A DNA stretch of 64,000 bases from Promicromonospora thailandica (lineage in GTDB: Bacteria; Actinomycetota; Actinomycetes; Actinomycetales; Cellulomonadaceae). The notes beneath the pieces were generated by a model. It searched no databases and was not told the DNA's origin. It saw only the letters and a program-made list of their open reading frames with translations. Made by a program: the position numbers and the translations under genes. Positions within the stretch are counted from its first letter, which is position 1. Each line of letters begins with the position of its first letter. Where the stretch lies: positions 62,001 through 126,000 of the forward strand of contig NZ_JAMTCS010000006.1 of NCBI RefSeq assembly GCF_024171955.1, in the 5' to 3' direction. Positions 1 through 8,964 of the stretch are shown piece after piece.

Positions 1-266
1 AGAAGGGCCCCTTCGTCGACGACCACCTCCAGAAGAAGGTGGACGCGCAGAACGAGAAGGGGACCAAGAACGTCATCAAGACCTGGTCCCGTCGGTCGGT
101 CGTCACGCCCGACTTCCTCGGTCACACCTTTGCCGTGCACGACGGTCGCAAGCACGTCCCGGTCTTCGTGACCGAGTCGATGGTCGGCCACAAGCTCGGC
201 GAGTTCGCTCCCACGCGGACCTTCCGCGGCCACGTGAAGGACGACAGGAAGGGCCGTCGCCGCTGA
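1..266 (+). CDS. rpsS: Ribosomal protein S19, 5' truncated
   Basis: This is the C-terminal 87 codons of S19, open from base 3 and ending at TGA 264-266. The first visible residues [13 protein letters not shown] match the conserved N-terminus of S19, so only about five or six residues lie outside the window. S19 sits in the head of the 30S subunit and contacts 16S rRNA with S13. The C-terminus ends in a basic KGRRR tail. The order S19-L22-S3-L16 that follows is the normal S10 operon order. Confidence 0.97.
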   Translation, partial: KGPFVDDHLQKKVDAQNEKGTKNVIKTWSRRSVVTPDFLGHTFAVHDGRKHVPVFVTESMVGHKLGEFAPTRTFRGHVKDDRKGRRR

Positions 267-334
267 GGCGTGGGGTTTCCCCTCGCTGAAGCAGTGATGA
301 CCCGGACTGTCTGAGAAAAGGAAGCAGGACAGCA

Positions 335-706
335 ATGGAAGCCAAGGCGCAGGCGCGGTTCGTCCGTGTCACGCCCCAGAAGGCCCGGCGCGTCGTGGAC
401 CTCATCCGTGGCAAGCAGGCCTCTGAGGCCGTCGCGGTGCTGAAGTTCGCACCGCAGGCCGCCAGTGAGCCGATCCGCAAGGTCGTGGAGAGCGCGATCG
501 CCAACGCACGGGTGAAGGCCGACCGCGCGAGCGAGCGCTTCGACGAGGGCGACCTGGTCGTCTCCGCCGCGTTCGTGGACGAGGGCCCGACCCTCAAGCG
601 GTTCCGCCCGCGGGCTCAGGGACGTGCTACGCGCATCCTCAAGCGCACCAGCCACATCACGGTGGTGCTCGCCGACAAGCAGACCGTCAAGGAAGGGGCC
701 CGATAG
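335..706 (+). CDS. rplV: Ribosomal protein L22
   Basis: L22 is a 50S protein whose long beta-hairpin lines the peptide exit tunnel. The 123-residue product has the family length. It shows the typical start ([21 protein letters not shown]) only in part as written here and the [14 protein letters not shown] stretch of the tunnel hairpin. The ATG is preceded by AAAGGAAG at about the right distance. The TAG stop shares its last G with the GTG start of rpsC, so translation of the two is probably coupled. Confidence 0.97.
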   Translation: MEAKAQARFVRVTPQKARRVVDLIRGKQASEAVAVLKFAPQAASEPIRKVVESAIANARVKADRASERFDEGDLVVSAAFVDEGPTLKRFRPRAQGRATRILKRTSHITVVLADKQTVKEGAR

Positions 707-1533
707 TGGGACAGAAGGTTCACCCGCACGGGTACCGCCTCGGTATCACCACCGACCACCGGTCGCGCTGGTTCGCCGACAGCACCAAGCCTGGTCAGCG
801 GTACCGCGACTACGTCCGCGAGGACGTGCAGATCCGCAAGCTCATGGGCACCGGCCTCGAGCGGGCCGGCATCTCCAAGGTCGAGATCGAGCGCACCCGT
901 GACCGCGTCCGCGTGGACATCCACACGGCGCGTCCGGGCATCGTGATCGGCCGCCGGGGTGCCGAGGCCGACCGCATCCGCGGCGAGCTCGAGAAGCTCA
1001 CGGGCAAGCAGGTCCAGCTCAACATCCTCGAGGTCAAGAACGCGGAGATCGACGCGCAGCTGGTTGCTCAGGGCATCGCCGAGCAGCTCGCGAGCCGTGT
1101 CTCGTTCCGTCGTGCGATGCGCAAGGGCATGCAGTCCGCCCAGCGCGCCGGCGCGAAGGGTATCCGCGTCCAGGTCTCGGGCCGCCTCGGTGGCGCCGAG
1201 ATGAGCCGCTCGGAGTTCTACCGCGAGGGCCGCGTGCCCCTGCACACGCTCCGTGCGTACATCGACTTCGGCTTCTACGAGGCCCGCACCACCTTCGGCC
1301 GTATCGGCGTCAAGGTGTGGATCTACAAGGGCGAGGTCACCGAGAAGGAGTTCGCCGCTCAGCAGGCCACCGCCGCTCCCCGTCAGGGTCGTGGCCGTGG
1401 TGACCGCGGTGAGCGTGGCGGCGAGCGTCGTGGCGGCCGTCGCAACGAGCGTCCGGCCGAGCGCAGCGCCGAGACCGCCGCCCCCGCGGCGGAGGCTGCT
1501 GCTCCGGCCGCTGAGACCGGAACGGAGGCCTGA
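706..1533 (+). CDS. rpsC: Ribosomal protein S3
   Basis: S3 lies at the mRNA entry channel of the 30S subunit. The GTG start overlaps the rplV stop by one base. [13 protein letters not shown] at the N-terminus is diagnostic. A KH domain with the loop IGRRG is near residues 81-85, and the S3 C-terminal domain follows. After about residue 215 the protein carries a low-complexity tail, first Arg/Gly-rich and then Ala/Glu-rich, which makes it 275 residues. Such tails are common in actinobacterial S3 and absent from the E. coli protein (233 residues). Confidence 0.97.
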   Translation: MGQKVHPHGYRLGITTDHRSRWFADSTKPGQRYRDYVREDVQIRKLMGTGLERAGISKVEIERTRDRVRVDIHTARPGIVIGRRGAEADRIRGELEKLTGKQVQLNILEVKNAEIDAQLVAQGIAEQLASRVSFRRAMRKGMQSAQRAGAKGIRVQVSGRLGGAEMSRSEFYREGRVPLHTLRAYIDFGFYEARTTFGRIGVKVWIYKGEVTEKEFAAQQATAAPRQGRGRGDRGERGGERRGGRRNERPAERSAETAAPAAEAAAPAAETGTEA

Positions 1534-1535
1534 CC

Positions 1536-1952
1536 ATGCTGATCCCGCGCAGGGTCAAGCACCGCAAGCAGCACCACCCGTCGCGCTCCGGCGCGGCCAA
1601 GGGTGGCACCCAGATCGCGTTCGGCGACTTCGGCATCCAGGCTCTGGAGCCGGCGTACGTCACCAACCGCCAGATCGAGGCGGCGCGTATCGCAATGACT
1701 CGCCACATCAAGCGTGGCGGCAAGGTGTGGATCAACATCTACCCGGACCGTCCGCTGACCAAGAAGCCTGCCGAGACCCGCATGGGTTCCGGTAAGGGTT
1801 CGCCGGAGTGGTGGGTCGCCAACGTCAAGCCGGGCCGCGTCGTCTTCGAGCTGGCCGGTGTTGACGAGTCCCTTGCTCGCGAGGCCATGCGCCGCGCGAT
1901 GCACAAGCTCCCGATGAAGTGCCGTTTCGTGGTGCGCGAGGGTGGTGTCTGA
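1536..1952 (+). CDS. rplP: Ribosomal protein L16
   Basis: L16 binds 23S rRNA near the A site of the 50S subunit. The 138-residue product starts [14 protein letters not shown], the family signature, and contains the conserved region [18 protein letters not shown]. It begins two bases after rpsC. Its TGA stop overlaps the ATG of rpmC in the ATGA arrangement, which usually means coupled translation. Confidence 0.97.
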   Translation: MLIPRRVKHRKQHHPSRSGAAKGGTQIAFGDFGIQALEPAYVTNRQIEAARIAMTRHIKRGGKVWINIYPDRPLTKKPAETRMGSGKGSPEWWVANVKPGRVVFELAGVDESLAREAMRRAMHKLPMKCRFVVREGGV

Positions 1953-2191
1953 TGGCTATCGGTACGCAGGGGCTCGCCCCGATCGATCTGGATGGCATGG
2001 ACGACGAGACTCTCGTCGCCAAGCTGAAGGAAGCCAAGGAGGAGCTGTTCAACCTCCGTTTCCAGTCGGCGACCGGCCAGCTCGAGAGCCACGGCCGACT
2101 GAAGGCCGTGCGTCGTGACATCGCCCGGATCTACACGATCCTGCGCGAGCGCGAGCTCGGTATCCGTACGGCTCCGAGCGTGAGTGAGTGA
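1952..2191 (+). CDS. rpmC: Ribosomal protein L29
   Basis: L29 sits near the tunnel exit of the 50S subunit and helps form the docking site for the signal recognition particle and trigger factor. I chose the ATG at 1952, which overlaps the rplP stop; an upstream in-frame ATG at 1919 lies inside rplP and is unlikely. The 79-residue product has the core [19 protein letters not shown] followed by [15 protein letters not shown]. It is about 10-15 residues longer than typical L29, with additions at both ends. Confidence 0.95.
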   Translation: MAIGTQGLAPIDLDGMDDETLVAKLKEAKEELFNLRFQSATGQLESHGRLKAVRRDIARIYTILRERELGIRTAPSVSE

Positions 2192-2195
2192 GGCA

Positions 2196-2483
2196 ATGAG
2201 CGAGAACACGACTGCTGAGGCCGCGCAGGCCCAGCGCACGACGCGCAAGGTGCGCCGTGGCTACGTGGTCAGCGACAAGATGGACAAGACCATCGTGGTC
2301 GAGGTCGAGGACCGGGTGAAGCACCCGCTCTACGGCAAGGTCATCCGTCGCACCAACAAGGTCAAGGCGCACGACGAGCAGAACACCGCCGGCATCGGCG
2401 ACCTGGTCGTCATCATGGAGACCCGCCCGCTGTCCGCGACCAAGCGGTGGCGCCTGGTGGAGATCGCCGAGAAGGCCAAGTAA
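2196..2483 (+). CDS. rpsQ: Ribosomal protein S17
   Basis: S17 is a primary 16S rRNA-binding protein of the OB fold. The ATG at 2196 gives 95 residues with the core [22 protein letters not shown] at 2184 would add four residues but lies inside rpmC. TGAGG just upstream of 2196 is the better ribosome binding site. The first 20 residues are an Ala/Thr/Gln-rich extension seen in actinobacteria. It is the last gene of the S10 operon. Confidence 0.96.
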   Translation: MSENTTAEAAQAQRTTRKVRRGYVVSDKMDKTIVVEVEDRVKHPLYGKVIRRTNKVKAHDEQNTAGIGDLVVIMETRPLSATKRWRLVEIAEKAK

Positions 2484-2496
2484 GACTTCTCATCCC

Positions 2497-2539
2497 GCTG
2501 GGGGCGGTGCGTGACACACGTACGCGTGGCGCCCCCGGC
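2497..2539 (+). terminator. Hairpin at S10/spc operon boundary
   Basis: GCTGGGGGCG at 2497-2506 pairs with CGCCCCCGGC at 2530-2539, ten pairs with one G-T wobble. No T-run follows. It occupies the 133-bp gap between rpsQ and rplN, where the S10 and spc operons meet. It may be a partial terminator or an attenuator. I see no convincing promoter in the rest of the gap. Confidence 0.5.
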
Positions 2540-2616
2540 ACAGCAACTATCCGTTCGACCAGGCTCGCCGGAAGCAGTCCGCGCGAGAACCAGTTCGACG
2601 TCAGGAGTTCATTCAA

Positions 2617-2985
2617 ATGATCCAGCAGGAGTCGCGACTTCGGGTCGCCGACAACACGGGTGCCAAGGAGATCCTCTGCATCCGCGTTCTCGGTGGCTCC
2701 GGCCGTCGCTACGCCGGTATCGGCGACACCATCGTCGCCACCGTCAAGGACGCGATCCCGGGCGGCAACGTGAAGAAGGGCGACGTCATCAAGGCTGTCG
2801 TCGTCCGGACCGCCAAGGAGCGCCGTCGTCCGGACGGTTCCTACATCAAGTTCGACGAGAACGCCGCCGTCATCCTGAAGAACGACGGCGAGCCTCGCGG
2901 CACCCGCATCTTCGGCCCGGTCGGCCGTGAGCTGCGCGACAAGCGGTTCATGAAGATCATCTCGCTGGCTCCGGAGGTGCTCTGA
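2617..2985 (+). CDS. rplN: Ribosomal protein L14
   Basis: L14 is a 50S protein at the subunit interface. At 122 residues it has exactly the family length. [18 protein letters not shown] and the later [13 protein letters not shown] are the conserved regions. AGGAG lies seven to eight bases before the ATG. It heads the spc operon and is followed two bases later by rplX. Confidence 0.98.
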   Translation: MIQQESRLRVADNTGAKEILCIRVLGGSGRRYAGIGDTIVATVKDAIPGGNVKKGDVIKAVVVRTAKERRRPDGSYIKFDENAAVILKNDGEPRGTRIFGPVGRELRDKRFMKIISLAPEVL

Positions 2986-2987
2986 CC

Positions 2988-3329
2988 ATGGCGAAGATCA
3001 AGAAGGGCGACCAGGTCATCGTGATCTCGGGTCGCGACAAGGGCAAGACCGGCCGCGTGCTGGAGGTCCTCAAGGACTCCGACCGTGTCGTGGTCGAGGG
3101 CGTGCAGCGCGTCACGAAGCACACCAAGGTGGGCCAGTCGCAGCGCGGCACCCGCACCGGTGGCATCGAGACGGTCGAGGCGCCGATCCACGTGAGCAAC
3201 GTGATGATCGTCGACCCGGAGACCAAGAAGGGCACCCGCGTCGGGTACCGCCTCGAGCAGGTGGAGCGTGACGGTCGTACCAAGACCGTCCGGATCCGCG
3301 TCGCGAAGCGCTCCGGGAAGGACATCTGA
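2988..3329 (+). CDS. rplX: Ribosomal protein L24
   Basis: L24 is an assembly-initiating 50S protein. Its N-terminal KOW motif ([20 protein letters not shown]) is in residues 4-23. The 113-residue length is normal for actinobacteria. The stop overlaps the rplE start at 3329 (TGATG), and the spacing to rplN is two bases, so the three genes form a tight unit. Confidence 0.97.
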   Translation: MAKIKKGDQVIVISGRDKGKTGRVLEVLKDSDRVVVEGVQRVTKHTKVGQSQRGTRTGGIETVEAPIHVSNVMIVDPETKKGTRVGYRLEQVERDGRTKTVRIRVAKRSGKDI

Positions 3330-3901
3330 TGACCGAGACGACCATCGAGGCCCCGGCCCAGCCGCGCCTCAAGCAGAAGTACCGCGAGGAGATCCTCCCG
3401 GCGCTGATCGAGGAGTTCGGCCACTCCAACCTGCACCAGGCCGGCGGTCTGACCAAGATCGTCGTGAACATGGGTGTGGGCGACGCGGCCAAGGACTCGA
3501 AGCTCATCGAGGGCGCCATCCGCGACCTCTCGGCGATCACCGGTCAGAAGCCGCAGGTCACCAAGGCTCGCAAGTCGATCGCGCAGTTCAAGCTGCGCGA
3601 GGGCATGCCGATCGGCGCGCACGTGACGCTCCGCGGCGACCGGATGTGGGAGTTCCTCGACCGCCTGCTGGCGATCGCGCTGCCGCGTATCCGCGACTTC
3701 CGCGGCCTGTCGCCCAAGCAGTTCGACGGGCACGGCAACTACACCTTCGGTCTCACGGAGCAGTCGATGTTCCACGAGATCGACCAGGACAAGATCGACC
3801 GGGTCCGCGGTATGGACATCACGGTCGTGACGACGGCGACGACCGACGACGAGGGCCGCTCCCTGCTGCGCCGTCTCGGCTTCCCCTTCAAGGAGAACTG
3901 A
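3329..3901 (+). CDS. rplE: Ribosomal protein L5
   Basis: L5 binds 5S rRNA and contacts the P-site tRNA from the central protuberance. The 190-residue product has the conserved block [11 protein letters not shown] and the loop region [19 protein letters not shown] (19 residues). It carries a short N-terminal extension of about 12 residues. The start overlaps the rplX stop by one base. Confidence 0.98.
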   Translation: MTETTIEAPAQPRLKQKYREEILPALIEEFGHSNLHQAGGLTKIVVNMGVGDAAKDSKLIEGAIRDLSAITGQKPQVTKARKSIAQFKLREGMPIGAHVTLRGDRMWEFLDRLLAIALPRIRDFRGLSPKQFDGHGNYTFGLTEQSMFHEIDQDKIDRVRGMDITVVTTATTDDEGRSLLRRLGFPFKEN

Positions 3902-3902
3902 C

Positions 3903-4088
3903 ATGGCGAAGAAGGCCCTGATCAACAAGGCGGCCGGCAAGCCGAAGTTCGCGGTCCGCGCCTACACCCGGTGCCAGAAGTGCGGTCGCCCGCACTCCGT
4001 CTACCGCAAGTTCGGCCTGTGCCGCATCTGCGTGCGGGAGATGGCCCACCGCGGCGAGCTTCCCGGCGTCACCAAGAGCAGCTGGTAA
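3903..4088 (+). CDS. rpsN: Ribosomal protein S14, zinc-binding type
   Basis: S14 is a late-assembling protein of the 30S head. This is the short zinc-binding (type Z) form of 61 residues. It has two CxxC pairs, CQKC and CRIC, at roughly residues 24-27 and 40-43. The longer zinc-free paralog that many actinobacteria keep under Zur control is not in this window. The gene starts two bases after rplE. Confidence 0.97.
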   Translation: MAKKALINKAAGKPKFAVRAYTRCQKCGRPHSVYRKFGLCRICVREMAHRGELPGVTKSSW

Positions 4089-4161
4089 CACAACTACGCC
4101 GTAGGTCCGTCCGGCCACCTGGCCGCCCGGATACCCCGGCGAGGAAGGGCACGAGCCCGAC

Positions 4162-4560
4162 ATGACTATGACCGACCCGATCGCAGACATGCTGACCCGT
4201 CTGCGGAACGCGAACTCGGCGCACCACGACACGGTCACCATGCCGTCGTCGAAGCTGAAGACGCACATTGCTGAGATCCTGCAGGCCGAGGGCTACATCG
4301 CCGGCTGGTCCGTGGAGGACGCCCAGGTGGGCAAGTCCCTCACGATCGAGCTGAAGTACGGCCAGAACCGGGAGCGCGCCCTCGCGGGCGTTCGCCGCAT
4401 CTCGAAGCCCGGCCTGCGCGTCTACCGCAAGTCCACCGATCTGCCCAAGGTCCTCGGCGGCCTGGGCGTGGCGATCCTGTCCACGTCCTCCGGCCTCCTG
4501 ACCGACCGGCAGGCACAGGCCAAGGGCGTGGGCGGCGAAGTCCTCGCCTACGTCTGGTAA
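4162..4560 (+). CDS. rpsH: Ribosomal protein S8
   Basis: S8 binds the central domain of 16S rRNA, and in E. coli it also represses the spc operon. The 132-residue product starts [18 protein letters not shown]; the second Met at 4168 is a possible alternative start. The C-terminal RNA-binding segment [12 protein letters not shown] is conserved. GAGGAAGGG lies about 15 bases upstream. A 73-bp gap separates it from rpsN, and I saw no S8-like RNA site in it. Confidence 0.97.
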   Translation: MTMTDPIADMLTRLRNANSAHHDTVTMPSSKLKTHIAEILQAEGYIAGWSVEDAQVGKSLTIELKYGQNRERALAGVRRISKPGLRVYRKSTDLPKVLGGLGVAILSTSSGLLTDRQAQAKGVGGEVLAYVW

Positions 4561-4581
4561 TCCGGAAAGGAGAAAACGCCA

Positions 4582-5118
4582 ATGTCTCGAATCGGCAAGC
4601 TTCCCGTTCCGGTCCCGGCCGGCGTGGACATCACCGTCAGCGGCGCGCTGGTGACCGTGAAGGGCCCCAAGGGTTCTCTCGAGCACACCGTGCCCGCACC
4701 CATCAATGTCGCCCAGGAGGACGCCCAGCTCGTGGTGTCCCGTCCGGACGACGAGCGGAACTCCCGTGCGCTGCACGGCCTGACCCGCACCCTGATCGCC
4801 AACATGATCACCGGTGTGACCGAGGGCTACGAGAAGAAGCTCGAGATCGTCGGTACTGGTTACCGCGTCGTGGCGAAGGGCTCGAGCCTCGAGTTCGCGC
4901 TCGGCTTCAGCCACCCCGTTGTCGTCGAGCCCCCTGCGGGCGTCACGTTCGCGGTCGAGAGCCCCACCAAGTTCTCGGTCTCCGGCATCGACAAGCAGCA
5001 GGTCGGCGAGGTCGCAGCGAACATTCGCAAGATCCGCAAGCCCGAGCCCTACAAGGGCAAGGGCGTGCGCTACGCCGGCGAGAACGTCCGCCGCAAGGTC
5101 GGAAAGGCTGGTAAGTGA
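4582..5118 (+). CDS. rplF: Ribosomal protein L6
   Basis: L6 lies near the factor-binding region of the 50S subunit and is built of two similar domains. The 178-residue product starts [15 protein letters not shown] and ends with the signature [20 protein letters not shown] is positioned well before the ATG at 4582. Its stop is two bases ahead of the rplR start I chose. Confidence 0.98.
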   Translation: MSRIGKLPVPVPAGVDITVSGALVTVKGPKGSLEHTVPAPINVAQEDAQLVVSRPDDERNSRALHGLTRTLIANMITGVTEGYEKKLEIVGTGYRVVAKGSSLEFALGFSHPVVVEPPAGVTFAVESPTKFSVSGIDKQQVGEVAANIRKIRKPEPYKGKGVRYAGENVRRKVGKAGK

Positions 5119-5120
5119 CG

Positions 5121-5492
5121 ATGGCTATCAAGATCCTGGGCAAGGGCAAGTCCGTCGCTCGCCAGCGTCGCCACTCGCGCCTGCGCAAGAAGATCACCGG
5201 CACCGCCGTCCGTCCGCGTCTGGTCGTCACCCGCTCCTCGCGCCACATGGTGGCGCAGGTCGTGGACGACACCGTGGGCAAGACCGTCGCCTCCGCGTCG
5301 ACCCTCGAGGCCGACCTGCGTGCGTTCGACGGCGACAAGACGGCCAAGGCCCGCAAGGTCGGCGAGCTCGTCGCCGAGCGTGCCAAGGCTGTCGGCGTCG
5401 ACACCGTCGTGTTCGACCGCGGCGGCAACAAGTACCACGGTCGTGTCGCTGCAGTGGCCGACGGCGCCCGCGAGGGTGGTCTGGCCCTGTGA
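5121..5492 (+). CDS. rplR: Ribosomal protein L18
   Basis: L18 binds 5S rRNA together with L5. I chose ATG 5121 ([18 protein letters not shown]). A GTG at 5115 inside the end of rplF would add two residues. The 123-residue product has the conserved [18 protein letters not shown] and ends in the typical [20 protein letters not shown]. It is followed after 31 bases by rpsE. Confidence 0.97.
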   Translation: MAIKILGKGKSVARQRRHSRLRKKITGTAVRPRLVVTRSSRHMVAQVVDDTVGKTVASASTLEADLRAFDGDKTAKARKVGELVAERAKAVGVDTVVFDRGGNKYHGRVAAVADGAREGGLAL

Positions 5493-5523
5493 TGACCTAC
5501 GCACGGAAGAAGAGGACTCTCTG

Positions 5524-6177
5524 ATGGCTGCAGGGCAGCGCAGCGGCGCCCCCCAGGGTGCCGCCACCGAGAACAAGGACCGTAACGACCGTCGTGGTGG
5601 CGGTCGTCGGGACGACCGTCGCGGCGGGCGCGAGGAGAAGAGCGCCTTCCTCGAGAAGGTCGTCACCATCAACCGCGTCGCCAAGGTCGTCAAGGGCGGC
5701 CGCCGCTTCAGCTTCACCGCGCTGGTCGTGGTGGGCGACGGCGACGGCACCGTCGGCGTCGGCTACGGCAAGGCCAAGGAGGTGCCCGCGGCGATCGCCA
5801 AGGGTGTCGAGGAGGCGAAGAAGAACTTCTTCCGCGTCCCTCGTATCCAGGGCACCATCCCGCACCCCATCCAGGGTGAGGCCGCCGCCGGTGTCGTGTT
5901 CCTGCGTCCGGCGTCGCCGGGTACCGGTGTGATCGCCGGTGGTCCGGTGCGCGCCGTGCTGGAGTGCGCGGGCATCCACGACGTCCTGAGCAAGTCGCTC
6001 GGCTCGTCCAACGCGATCAACATCGTGCACGCCACGGTCGAGGCCCTCAAGGGCCTCGAGGAGCCGGCCGCTGTGGCCGCTCGCCGTGGGCTCCCGCTGG
6101 AGGACGTGGCCCCGGCCGCGCTCCTGCGCGCCCAGGCCGCCGGTCGTGCCGAGTCGGCAGCGAAGGCTGGTGCGTGA
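5524..6177 (+). CDS. rpsE: Ribosomal protein S5
   Basis: S5 helps maintain decoding fidelity and the mRNA helicase activity of the 30S subunit. The ATG at 5524 follows AGAGGA. The double-stranded-RNA-binding-like N-domain contains [18 protein letters not shown]. The C-domain contains [19 protein letters not shown]. The first 40 residues are an Arg/Gly/Asp-rich extension, so the protein is 217 residues against about 167 in E. coli. The stop overlaps rpmD in an ATGA. Confidence 0.97.
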   Translation: MAAGQRSGAPQGAATENKDRNDRRGGGRRDDRRGGREEKSAFLEKVVTINRVAKVVKGGRRFSFTALVVVGDGDGTVGVGYGKAKEVPAAIAKGVEEAKKNFFRVPRIQGTIPHPIQGEAAAGVVFLRPASPGTGVIAGGPVRAVLECAGIHDVLSKSLGSSNAINIVHATVEALKGLEEPAAVAARRGLPLEDVAPAALLRAQAAGRAESAAKAGA

Positions 6178-6359
6178 TGGCTCGTCTGAAGGTGACCCAG
6201 ACCAAGTCCGCCATCGGCGGCAAGCAGAACCAGCGTGACACGCTGCGGACGCTCGGCCTCAAGCGGATCGGCGACACCGCCGTGAAGGAGGACCGCGCGG
6301 AGATCCGTGGCATGGTCAAGACGGTGGCGCACCTCGTCGCCGTCGAGGAGGTCGAGTGA
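6177..6359 (+). CDS. rpmD: Ribosomal protein L30
   Basis: L30 is a small 50S protein missing from some bacterial phyla. The 60-residue product reads [19 protein letters not shown] and has the family length. The ATG at 6177 overlaps the rpsE stop. rplO starts two bases after its stop. Confidence 0.97.
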   Translation: MARLKVTQTKSAIGGKQNQRDTLRTLGLKRIGDTAVKEDRAEIRGMVKTVAHLVAVEEVE

Positions 6360-6361
6360 TC

Positions 6362-6814
6362 ATGGCGGAGAACAAGCCGCTGAAGGTCCACCACCTCCGT
6401 CCGGCTCCCGGCGCCAAGACCGCGAAGACCCGTGTGGGTCGCGGTGAGGGGTCGAAGGGTAAGACGGCGGGTCGTGGTACCAAGGGTACGAAGGCTCGTT
6501 ACCAGGTCCCCGCGGGCTTCGAGGGTGGGCAGATGCCTCTGCACATGCGCCTCCCGAAGCTGCGTGGGTTCAAGAACCCGTTCCGCGTCGAGTTCCAGGT
6601 CGTGAACCTGGACAAGCTCTCGGCGCTGTTCCCCGAGGGTGGCACCGTCACCGTCGAGGACCTCGTCGCCAAGGGGGCCGTCCGCAAGGGCCAGCCCGTC
6701 AAGGTGCTCGGCAACGGTGAGATCGACGTCAAGCTCGAGGTCGCGGTGGACCGCGTCTCGGCGTCCGCCAAGGAGAAGATCCTGGCGGCCGGCGGTACGG
6801 TCTCGGAGGCCTGA
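6362..6814 (+). CDS. rplO: Ribosomal protein L15
   Basis: L15 assembles late into the 50S subunit and has an extended N-terminal arm. The 150-residue product has the arm signature [17 protein letters not shown] and the conserved [19 protein letters not shown] 6362 is preferred over GTG 6356, which overlaps the rpmD stop. It is the last ribosomal gene before secY, and a hairpin follows its stop. Confidence 0.97.
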   Translation: MAENKPLKVHHLRPAPGAKTAKTRVGRGEGSKGKTAGRGTKGTKARYQVPAGFEGGQMPLHMRLPKLRGFKNPFRVEFQVVNLDKLSALFPEGGTVTVEDLVAKGAVRKGQPVKVLGNGEIDVKLEVAVDRVSASAKEKILAAGGTVSEA

Positions 6815-6822
6815 GACAGCTG

Positions 6823-6858
6823 ACAGGGCCGGCGGCGCGTGAGCGCGGCCGGCCCTGT
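6823..6858 (+). terminator. Hairpin after rplO
   Basis: ACAGGGCCGGC at 6823-6833 pairs perfectly with GCCGGCCCTGT at 6848-6858, and an inner GCGC/GCGC stem extends it. It lies nine bases after rplO and has no strong T-run. It probably reduces read-through from the spc operon into secY, which has a separate -10 candidate downstream. Confidence 0.6.
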
Positions 6859-6915
6859 GTGCTCTCTTGAGTATTTCCCGGAGCGAACGTGGTCCACGGA
6901 CCGGCGTGAGCAACG

Positions 6916-6921
6916 TAGAAT
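6916..6921 (+). promoter_or_regulatory. Candidate -10 box for secY-adk-map
   Basis: TAGAAT lies about 110 bases before the secY start, in a gap of 213 bp that holds no gene. No good -35 hexamer is visible 16-18 bases upstream. Together with the hairpin after rplO it suggests independent transcription of secY. Confidence 0.4.
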
Positions 6922-7027
6922 CCGACACGGTCTGGCTGCACCGTTGTGGTCTGGCCCACGTTCGACACACCTCGCCGGCGTCCTGCCGGCGACACTAGAT
7001 CCCGCAACGGCGGGCCAGGAGGATAGG

Positions 7028-8323
7028 GTGCTCAGCGCTTTCGGCCGGGCTTTCCGGACGCCAGACCTGCGGCGCAAGCTGCTGTTCACGATCGCGATCA
7101 TGGCGATCTTCCGGCTCGGGTCGTTCATCCCGACCCCCGGTGTGGACTATGCGAACGTGCAGCAATGTATCGCCCTGGCGGGTGACAACACGCTGCTCGG
7201 CCTGATCAACGTCTTCAGCGGCGGTGCGCTGCTGCAGCTGTCGATCTTCGCGCTCGGCATCATGCCGTACATCACCGCGAGCATCATCGTGCAGCTGCTC
7301 CGCGTGGTCATCCCTCGCTTCGAGGCGCTCCACAAGGAGGGCCAGTCGGGCCAGGCCAAGCTGACCCAGTACACGCGCTACCTCACGATCGCGCTCGCGA
7401 TCCTGCAGTCGACGACCGTCATCACGACGGCGCGCCAGGGTCTGCTGTTCACGGGCTGCGACCTCGACGTCATCGCGAGCGACAGCATCCTCACCTCGGT
7501 CTTCATGGTCATCACCATGACCGCGGGTACGGGCCTGGTCATGTGGCTCGGCGAGCTGATCACCGAGCGCGGCGTCGGCAACGGCATGTCGCTGCTCATC
7601 TTCACGTCGATCGCCGCGAGCTTCCCGACCTCCCTGTGGTCGATCGCCGGTGGCGCGAACGGCGTCCTGAACTTCACGATCATGATCCTGGTCATCATCC
7701 TGGTGATCGGCCTCGTGGTCTTCGTCGAGCAGTCGCAGCGCCGCATCCCGGTGCAGTACGCGAAGCGCATGGTGGGTCGCCGCATGTACGGCGGCACCAG
7801 CACCTACATCCCGATCAAGATCAACATGTCCGGCGTGATCCCCGTGATCTTCGCGGCGTCGATCCTCGCCATCCCCGGCCTGATCGCCCAGTTCGGCGAC
7901 CAGACGGAGGAGTGGGTCATCTGGATCTCCAACAACCTGGTCCAGCAGTCGTCGCCGCTCTACATCGCGATCTACACGCTGATGATCATCTTCTTCTGCT
8001 TCTTCTACACGTCGATCACGTTCAACCCGGACGAGGTCGCGGACAACATGAAGAAGTACGGCGGCTTCATCCCCGGCATCCGGGCCGGCCGCCCCACGGC
8101 GGAGTACCTGGACTTCGTGATCACCCGCATCACCTCCGCCGGTTCCCTGTACCTCGCGCTGATCGCGCTGATCCCGACGCTGGTGCTCGTCTTCCTGGGC
8201 GTCACCACCAACCTGCCCTTCGGAGGCAGCTCGATCCTCATCGTGGTCGGCGTCGGGCTGGAGACGGTCAAGCAGATCGACTCCCAGCTGCAGCAGCGCC
8301 ACTACGAAGGATTCCTCCGTTGA
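7028..8323 (+). CDS. secY: Preprotein translocase subunit SecY
   Basis: SecY forms the protein-conducting channel of the general secretion pathway in the cytoplasmic membrane. I chose GTG 7028, preceded by AGGAGG at 7018-7023; earlier in-frame starts would add a non-conserved extension. The 431-residue product has ten hydrophobic segments and the conserved start LSAFGRAFRTPDLRRKLLFT. It also has ALGIMPYITASIIVQLL and the cytoplasmic loop FNPDEVADNMKKYGGFIPG. The stop overlaps the TTG start of adk. Confidence 0.97.
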   Translation: MLSAFGRAFRTPDLRRKLLFTIAIMAIFRLGSFIPTPGVDYANVQQCIALAGDNTLLGLINVFSGGALLQLSIFALGIMPYITASIIVQLLRVVIPRFEALHKEGQSGQAKLTQYTRYLTIALAILQSTTVITTARQGLLFTGCDLDVIASDSILTSVFMVITMTAGTGLVMWLGELITERGVGNGMSLLIFTSIAASFPTSLWSIAGGANGVLNFTIMILVIILVIGLVVFVEQSQRRIPVQYAKRMVGRRMYGGTSTYIPIKINMSGVIPVIFAASILAIPGLIAQFGDQTEEWVIWISNNLVQQSSPLYIAIYTLMIIFFCFFYTSITFNPDEVADNMKKYGGFIPGIRAGRPTAEYLDFVITRITSAGSLYLALIALIPTLVLVFLGVTTNLPFGGSSILIVVGVGLETVKQIDSQLQQRHYEGFLR

Positions 8324-8961
8324 GCCAGACTCCCACCACCACCTCTCGCCGCGAGCTGCACGCTCGTCCGGACCAGGAGGGCCAGGTCACGCGCCTGGTC
8401 ATCATGGGCCCGCAGGGCGCGGGCAAGGGTACGCAGGCGGCCCGCCTCGCCGAGGTCTTCGGGATCGTCCCGATCTCCACGGGTGACATCTTCCGCGCGA
8501 ACATCGCGGGGAAGACCGAGCTGGGCCAGACCGCACAGGAGTACACGAACAAGGGCGAGCTGGTCCCGGACGAGGTCACCAACGCCATGGTCCGCGACCG
8601 CCTCGGGCAGGCCGACGTCAAGAACGGCTTCATCCTGGACGGGTACCCGCGCAACGCGGCCCAGGTGACCGAGCTGGACCAGATCCTGGCCGACCTCGGC
8701 TGGGAGCTGGACGGTGTCATCGAGCTGACGGCCGACCGCGACGAGCTCCTGGCCCGCATCGCCAGGCGCGCGGAGCAGGAGGGTCGCGAGGACGACACCG
8801 AGGAGGCCATCGCGCGGCGCCTCGACATCTACGCGGAGCAGACCGCTCCGCTGACCGCGGCCTACGGCGAGCGGAACCTGCTGGTGCGGGTCGACGGCCT
8901 GGGCGAGATCTCGGACGTCACCGACCGCATCGTCGCCTCGCTCGCGACGCAGCTGGGCTGA
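8320..8961 (+). CDS. adk: Adenylate kinase
   Basis: Adenylate kinase interconverts ATP plus AMP and two ADP in the cytoplasm. The P-loop GPQGAGKGT is near residues 30-38, and GYPRNAAQ is the conserved nucleotide-binding turn. The LID region is the short form typical of actinobacteria, without zinc cysteines. I chose TTG 8320 because GAAGGA lies eight bases upstream and it overlaps the secY stop. This gives a 25-residue N-terminal extension and 213 residues. The next in-frame start, ATG 8404, would remove the first beta strand. Confidence 0.92.
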   Translation: MSQTPTTTSRRELHARPDQEGQVTRLVIMGPQGAGKGTQAARLAEVFGIVPISTGDIFRANIAGKTELGQTAQEYTNKGELVPDEVTNAMVRDRLGQADVKNGFILDGYPRNAAQVTELDQILADLGWELDGVIELTADRDELLARIARRAEQEGREDDTEEAIARRLDIYAEQTAPLTAAYGERNLLVRVDGLGEISDVTDRIVASLATQLG

Positions 8962-8964
8962 GGC

